Positions 60,247 to 64,000 of a DNA stretch of 64,000 nucleotides are shown here, piece by piece (position 1 is the stretch's first letter; the number at the start of each line of letters is the position of its first letter). Source of the stretch: Nonomuraea angiospora (GTDB taxonomy: Bacteria; Actinomycetota; Actinomycetes; Streptosporangiales; Streptosporangiaceae). The stretch covers positions 124,001 to 188,000 of the forward strand of contig NZ_JADBEK010000001.1 in the NCBI RefSeq assembly GCF_014873145.1, read 5' to 3'. The position numbers were made by a program, and so were the translations under genes. The notes under the pieces were generated by a model. That model worked only from the letters and a program-made list of their open reading frames with translations, did not search any database and had not been told where the DNA came from.

Positions 60247-60312
60247 CAGATCTTGACACTTCGGGTCGAAAGGTGCGAGGTGGAGGATGACACGCCTACG
60301 TGGAGGTGGACT

Positions 60313-61797
60313 GTGCCATCCCCCGCCGGCCGCCGAGGAATCGGCGGGCTGCTGACCCTGGTGCTCCTCCTGACCCCGCTGCCCGCCGTGGCGTCGTCGG
60401 AGGCCATCCCGCTGACGGAGCTGGGGCCCGGCACGTCGGAGGCGGGGTCTGACACGTCCCAGGCGGGCACTCAGGTCGGGCCCGACACCTTCCAGGCGGG
60501 CACGACGGTCGTGGCCGCCCAGCAGATCGGCAGGTTCTTCGACGGCGGGGCGTCCGGCATCGCGTACGCGACCTCGGCCGACAACGGCGCCACCTGGACC
60601 AGGGGCGTGCTGCCGGGGCTCACCACGTCCGGCGGCGGTGCGTACGGGCGGGTCAGCGACCCGTCCGTGGCCTACGACGCCCGGCATGGCGTCTGGCTGA
60701 TCTCCTCGCTGGCGCTCACCGACCGGGACGGGGTCACCGGGGCGGCGGTGCTCACCAGCCAGGACGGGGTCACCGGGGCGGCGGTGCTCACCAGCCGCTC
60801 CGCCGACGGCGGCCTGACCTGGGGCGCCCCCGTCACGACCGCCGTCGCGGGCGGGGGCGACCTGGACAAGAGCTGGGTCGTCTGCGACAACGGCGCCCGC
60901 AGCCCGTACTACGGCCGCTGCTACGCGGTCTACGACGATGTCGCCGCGGGCAACGCGATCAAGGTGGCCCGTTCCTCCGACGGCGGCCTGACCTGGGCCG
61001 AGACCGGCACGTCCGCGACCGGGCTGGGCGGGCAGCCGGTCGTGCGGCCGAACGGCGCCCTCGTCGTGCCGTACCTGAGCGGCGAGGGCCAGATCCGCTC
61101 CCTGCGCTCCGGCGACGGCGGCGAGAGCTGGGGCCGCAGCGTGCTCGTCGCCACCGTGCAGCGGCACAGGGTCGCGGGCGGGCTGCGGGCCGCGCCGCTG
61201 CCCTCGGCGGAGGTGGACGCCGCCGGCACCGTGTACGTCGCCTGGTCCGACTGCCGCTTCCAGCTCAGCTGCGGCGGCAACGACATCGTCATGAGCACCT
61301 CGGCCACCGGCGCGGAGTGGAGCCACATCCTGCGCGTCACGGACGACGGCGGCGACCACTTCATCCCCGGCCTCGGCGTCGACCCCGCCGCCGCGGGCGA
61401 GACGGCCAGGCTTGCGCTCGCCTACTACCGCTACCCCTCCGCCGCCTGCACGGCCGCCACCTGCCGCCTCACGGTCGGCTACACCTCCTCCGCCAACGGC
61501 GGCGCGAGCTGGTCGCCTCCCGTCGAGCTGCACGGGCCGATGGAGCTCGGCTGGCTCGCCGACTCCGCGCAGGGCCGCATGGCGGGCGACTACCTGTCCA
61601 CCTCGGTCGTCCCCGGCGGCAACGCCCACGTGGCCTTCACCGCCGCGGGGGCGCCGGCGGGCGGGGCGTTCGACATGCGGACCTACACCGTCACGGGCGG
61701 GCTGCCGATCACCGGCGGCGGCCGCCCCACCCTCGCCATCGAGGCGCCCATCGCCGCCGGCGAGGACCTCCCCGGCCCACCCGCCCCCGCCCGCTGA
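60313..61797 (+). CDS. Secreted BNR/Asp-box sialidase-like protein
   Basis: A 494-residue exported protein. The signal peptide is MPSPAGRRGIGGLLTLVLLL (about 1-30, cleaving after AVAS). It is a beta-propeller with at least five Asp-boxes (S-x-D-x-G-x-x-W: SADNGATW, SADGGLTW, SSDGGLTW, SGDGGESW, SANGGASW). It resembles exo-alpha-sialidases by fold, but the catalytic residues are not evident, so glycosidase activity is unproven. A perfect 12-codon duplication lies at 60727-60795. The start GTG 60313 follows GGAGGTGGA. Confidence 0.8.
   Translation: MPSPAGRRGIGGLLTLVLLLTPLPAVASSEAIPLTELGPGTSEAGSDTSQAGTQVGPDTFQAGTTVVAAQQIGRFFDGGASGIAYATSADNGATWTRGVLPGLTTSGGGAYGRVSDPSVAYDARHGVWLISSLALTDRDGVTGAAVLTSQDGVTGAAVLTSRSADGGLTWGAPVTTAVAGGGDLDKSWVVCDNGARSPYYGRCYAVYDDVAAGNAIKVARSSDGGLTWAETGTSATGLGGQPVVRPNGALVVPYLSGEGQIRSLRSGDGGESWGRSVLVATVQRHRVAGGLRAAPLPSAEVDAAGTVYVAWSDCRFQLSCGGNDIVMSTSATGAEWSHILRVTDDGGDHFIPGLGVDPAAAGETARLALAYYRYPSAACTAATCRLTVGYTSSANGGASWSPPVELHGPMELGWLADSAQGRMAGDYLSTSVVPGGNAHVAFTAAGAPAGGAFDMRTYTVTGGLPITGGGRPTLAIEAPIAAGEDLPGPPAPAR
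60727..60795 (+). repeat. In-frame 36-bp duplication inside the BNR protein gene
   Basis: A 33-bp block (GACGGGGTCACC...) at 60727-60759 is repeated exactly at 60763-60795, adding a second DGVTGAAVLTS to the protein between two blades. Confidence 0.85.
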
Positions 61798-61948
61798 GGC
61801 ACTCGGCCCGCTAACTCCGCGCCCGTTGAGACGCCCGGCCCGCTAACTCCGCGCCCGTTGAGGCACCCGGCCCGCTAACCCCCGCCCGCTGAGCCACCCG
61901 GCCCGCCCGCTGACCCCGCCGGTGAGGAGGCGCTCGGCCCGCTAACTC
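61791..61948. repeat. 32-bp tandem repeats extending the 3' end of the BNR gene
   Basis: Units begin at 61791, 61823, 61855 and 61886 (periods 32, 32, 31). Each contains CCGNTGAG and GGCCCGCTAAC. The first carries the true TGA (61795-61797) and each later one repeats it, with an extra TAA. The array fills the 144-bp gap to the converging XRE gene. Confidence 0.85.
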
Positions 61949-62748
61949 CCCAGACCCTGGTGGAACGCGGCGGCGGTCTCCTCGTCATTCGGCCAGAACG
62001 TCTCGATGGCCAGCTCGGAGACCGTCACGTCCACCGGCGTCCCGAACGTCGCGATCGTCGTGAACATCGACAGCACCCGGTCACCGGCCGCGATCCGCAA
62101 CGGCACCAGGATGTCGGCCGGGCCCGGCACGTGCGCCACGTTCAGGTCCACCCCCGGATACTCGTACGCGGCCAGCTCGTCGTACAGCGCGGCCAGCCGC
62201 CCGTCGCCCGACCCCTCCGCCTGCCTGCGCAGCTGGTAGAGCAGATGCGCGCGGACCTCGGCCAGGTTCAGCAGCCGGCCGCCCATGGCGTCGGGGTGCA
62301 GCGAGAGCCGCATGACGTTGATCGGCTCCTTCAGCAGCTCGGCGGGCACCCCGTCCATGAACATCGCGGCCGCCGAGTTGGCCGCCACCAGGTTCCAGGC
62401 CGCGTCCACCACGACCGCCGGGTACGGCTCGTGCCCGGCCAGGATCTTGTCCAGCGCCTGCCGTACGACCTCCATCTCCGGGGCGCGGACCTCGCGTTCC
62501 GGATAGACCGGAGCGAACCCGGCGGACATCAGCAGCCTGTTGCGCTGCCGCAGCGGCACATCCAGTTCCTCGGCCAGCTTCATCACCATCTCGCGGCTCG
62601 GCCGGGCGCGCCCGGTCTCCAGGAAACTGATGTGGCGGGCCGAAACGTCGGCCTCGATGGCCAGGTCGAGCTGGCTCACCCGCCGCCGCTGCCGCCACGA
62701 ACGCAACAACTCACCAAATGTCTCTTCATTTACGGCTACTGCTCCCAT
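61942..62748 (-). CDS. XRE-family regulator with MmyB-like C-terminal domain
   Basis: A 268-residue regulator: helix-turn-helix (about 15-70; LAIEADVSARHISFLETGRARPS) and a C-terminal PAS-like MmyB ligand domain (AVVVDAAWNLVAANSAAAMFM). This class binds fatty-acid-like ligands. ATG 62748 has TACTGT 7 nt upstream (complement of 62756-62761) and is probably leaderless; GTG 62757 is the alternative. Targets unknown; the divergent BNR gene is a candidate. Confidence 0.88.
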   Translation of the reverse strand: MGAVAVNEETFGELLRSWRQRRRVSQLDLAIEADVSARHISFLETGRARPSREMVMKLAEELDVPLRQRNRLLMSAGFAPVYPEREVRAPEMEVVRQALDKILAGHEPYPAVVVDAAWNLVAANSAAAMFMDGVPAELLKEPINVMRLSLHPDAMGGRLLNLAEVRAHLLYQLRRQAEGSGDGRLAALYDELAAYEYPGVDLNVAHVPGPADILVPLRIAAGDRVLSMFTTIATFGTPVDVTVSELAIETFWPNDEETAAAFHQGLGS

Positions 62749-62887
62749 GCCCGGCACAGTAGCCGCTGGAGGGAAGCGTCACGATTACCCGCCAGGTAAT
62801 GCGGCTTCGCAGGAGGAAAACTCCCAGTCCTCTGAGACTGTCGGTCCTGCGTGGCACGATGGCCGCAGACCAACAAGGGAGCACGCC

Positions 62888-63967
62888 ATGAGTGACACAC
62901 TGCTCGCGATCGGCACCCGCAAGGGCCTCTTCCTCGCCCGCTCCACCGGCGGCGGCCCGTTCGACGTCGAGCCGATCCAGTTCTCGACGGTCGGGGTGCA
63001 CTCGGTGGCGATCGACACGCGAGGCGCCTCGCCCCGGCTCCTGGCCGGGATCGAATACGGCCATTTCGGTCCGTCCGTCATGTATTCGGATGACCTCGGG
63101 AAGACGTGGAAGGAGGCGGAGCGGCCGCCCATCGCCTTCCCGGAGAAGACCGAGGCGACCCTGACCAGGGTGTGGCAGCTCGCGCCCTCGCCGTCCGAGC
63201 CCGGCGTGGTGTGGGCCGGGGTCGAGCCGGGCGCGCTGTTCCGCTCGGAGGACGGCGGCGTCACCTACGACCTGGTCGAGGGCCTGTGGGAGCACCCGCA
63301 CCGGCCGCAGTGGCAGCCGGGCGGCGGCGGCCTGTGCCTGCACACCATCGTCCCGCACCCGACCGACCCGCGGACCATCGGCGTCGCGATCTCCACCGGC
63401 GGCTTCTACCGCTCCTTCGACGGCGGGCTGTCGTGGGAGGCCGCCAACCACAACATCCGGGCCCCGTTCCTGCCCGAAGGGGCGCAATATCCGGAGTTCG
63501 GGCAGTGCGTGCACAAGGTGGCCATGCACCCCTCCCGGCCCGAGCGGCTCTACCTCCAGCACCACTTCGGCGTCTACCGCAGCGACGACTTCGGCGGGGC
63601 CTGGCACGACATCGGCGCCGGCCTGCCGTCCGACTTCGGCTTCCCCGTCGCGGTCCACCCGTCGCGGCCCGACACGGTCTTCGTGCTGCCCCTGACGGCC
63701 GACGTCGACCGCACCCCGGTCGGCCACCGCTACCGCGTCTTCCGCAGCGACGACGCGGGCGCGACGTGGCAGCCGTTCGCCTCGGGCCTGCCCGAGGGGC
63801 CCGTACACGCGGCCGTGCTGCGTGACGCGATGACGGCCTCGGAGGCGGGAGTGTTCTTCGGCACGCGCGACGGCGAGGTCCACGGCTCGCGCGACGGCGG
63901 CGAGACCTGGTCACCGGTCGTCCGCCACCTGCCCGACGTGCTCACCGTGCGTGCGGCGGTGCTCTAG
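62888..63967 (+). CDS. Cytosolic BNR/WD40-like beta-propeller protein
   Basis: A 359-residue protein of the sialidase/VPS10-like propeller group: TLLAIGTRKGLFLARS, MYSDDLGKTWKEAE, FRSEDGGVTYD, YRSDDFGGAWHD, FRSDDAGATWQP, HGSRDGGETWSP. Unlike the BNR gene at 60313 it has no signal peptide, so it stays in the cytosol. ATG 62888 follows AAGGGAG. The next gene starts 3 bp after its stop and appears to be a MoaD-like protein; as I recall, such pairs recur in actinobacteria. Confidence 0.85.
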   Translation: MSDTLLAIGTRKGLFLARSTGGGPFDVEPIQFSTVGVHSVAIDTRGASPRLLAGIEYGHFGPSVMYSDDLGKTWKEAERPPIAFPEKTEATLTRVWQLAPSPSEPGVVWAGVEPGALFRSEDGGVTYDLVEGLWEHPHRPQWQPGGGGLCLHTIVPHPTDPRTIGVAISTGGFYRSFDGGLSWEAANHNIRAPFLPEGAQYPEFGQCVHKVAMHPSRPERLYLQHHFGVYRSDDFGGAWHDIGAGLPSDFGFPVAVHPSRPDTVFVLPLTADVDRTPVGHRYRVFRSDDAGATWQPFASGLPEGPVHAAVLRDAMTASEAGVFFGTRDGEVHGSRDGGETWSPVVRHLPDVLTVRAAVL

Positions 63968-63970
63968 CCG

Positions 63971-64000
63971 ATGGTCACGATGGTGGTCTTCGTGCTGCCG
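63971..64000 (+). CDS. Start of a probable MoaD/ThiS-like protein (3' end outside the window)
   Basis: Only ten codons are visible, MVTMVVFVLP, 3 bp after the BNR-propeller stop. The beta-strand-like beginning and the position directly behind a BNR propeller gene suggest a small ubiquitin-fold (MoaD/ThiS) sulphur carrier. This is an inference from context, as the sequence is too short for a family call. Confidence 0.45.
   Translation, partial: MVTMVVFVLP

Noticed and set aside
1..64000. Search by eye for tRNA, rRNA, CRISPR, insertion sequences and prophage genes
   Set aside because: No cloverleaf, array, transposase, integrase or phage structural gene was recognised; a computed tRNA scan would be needed to exclude tRNAs fully.

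Overview
The window is about 72% GC and densely packed. It has many GTG starts, several apparently leaderless genes (a TANNNT hexamer 6-8 nt before the start codon), ThyX, a cysteine-type formylglycine-generating enzyme and many TetR/XRE regulators. This points to a filamentous actinomycete chromosome, most likely Streptosporangiaceae (Nonomuraea-like). The family placement is inference; nothing in the window names the organism. No tRNA, rRNA, CRISPR array, insertion sequence or prophage was recognised.

Layout. 1-12.9 kb: a partial CBS protein, a def / XRE-cupin / PLP-decarboxylase operon, a methyltransferase, two unknown genes, a GNAT acetyltransferase behind a small overlapping upstream ORF, arylamine N-acetyltransferase, a large LuxR-type ATPase regulator, a nucleotidyltransferase with a 51-residue partner fragment, and propionyl-CoA synthetase. 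13-24.3 kb: a solitary NACHT ATPase (candidate immune protein), a two-component system, a GT-C-like membrane protein, three tandem paralogues of an unknown membrane/coiled-coil family, a MurG paralogue and a formylglycine-generating enzyme. 24.3-30.7 kb: an unusual P450, an Ppx/GppA phosphatase, an RsbW-like kinase, a TetR/MFS efflux pair with two clear operators, and a GNAT protein.

30.7-35.4 kb holds the most interesting locus. Four genes joined by GTGA overlaps encode a coiled-coil protein, a Cas4/AddB/Dna2-like iron-sulphur nuclease, an unknown 475-residue protein and a Upf1/Dna2-like SF1 helicase. It reads like a Dna2 enzyme split into separate subunits. 35.5-43.4 kb: an ABC-2 exporter, an aminoglycoside-phosphotransferase-like kinase coupled to an acyl-CoA dehydrogenase (the ACAD10/11 pair), a DUF6285-like protein, a CPBP protease and a sodium:solute symporter with its small partner. 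43.5-44.3 kb: a gene-free block with 184-bp tandem repeats ending at the stranded 3' end of a VOC/glyoxalase gene.

44.3-64 kb: SDR, WYL regulator, CocE-type hydrolase, a 1164-residue subtilase, a TetR-SDR-P450 operon with its operator, fused anthranilate synthase TrpEG behind a complete trp attenuator (13-residue leader with two adjacent Trp codons), amidohydrolase, ThyX, a flavohaemoglobin-like protein, two BNR-repeat proteins, an XRE/MmyB regulator, and the first codons of a probable MoaD/ThiS-like protein. A recurring oddity is that several genes have a copy of their own 3' end just beyond the stop codon (near 304, 45221 and 61791).
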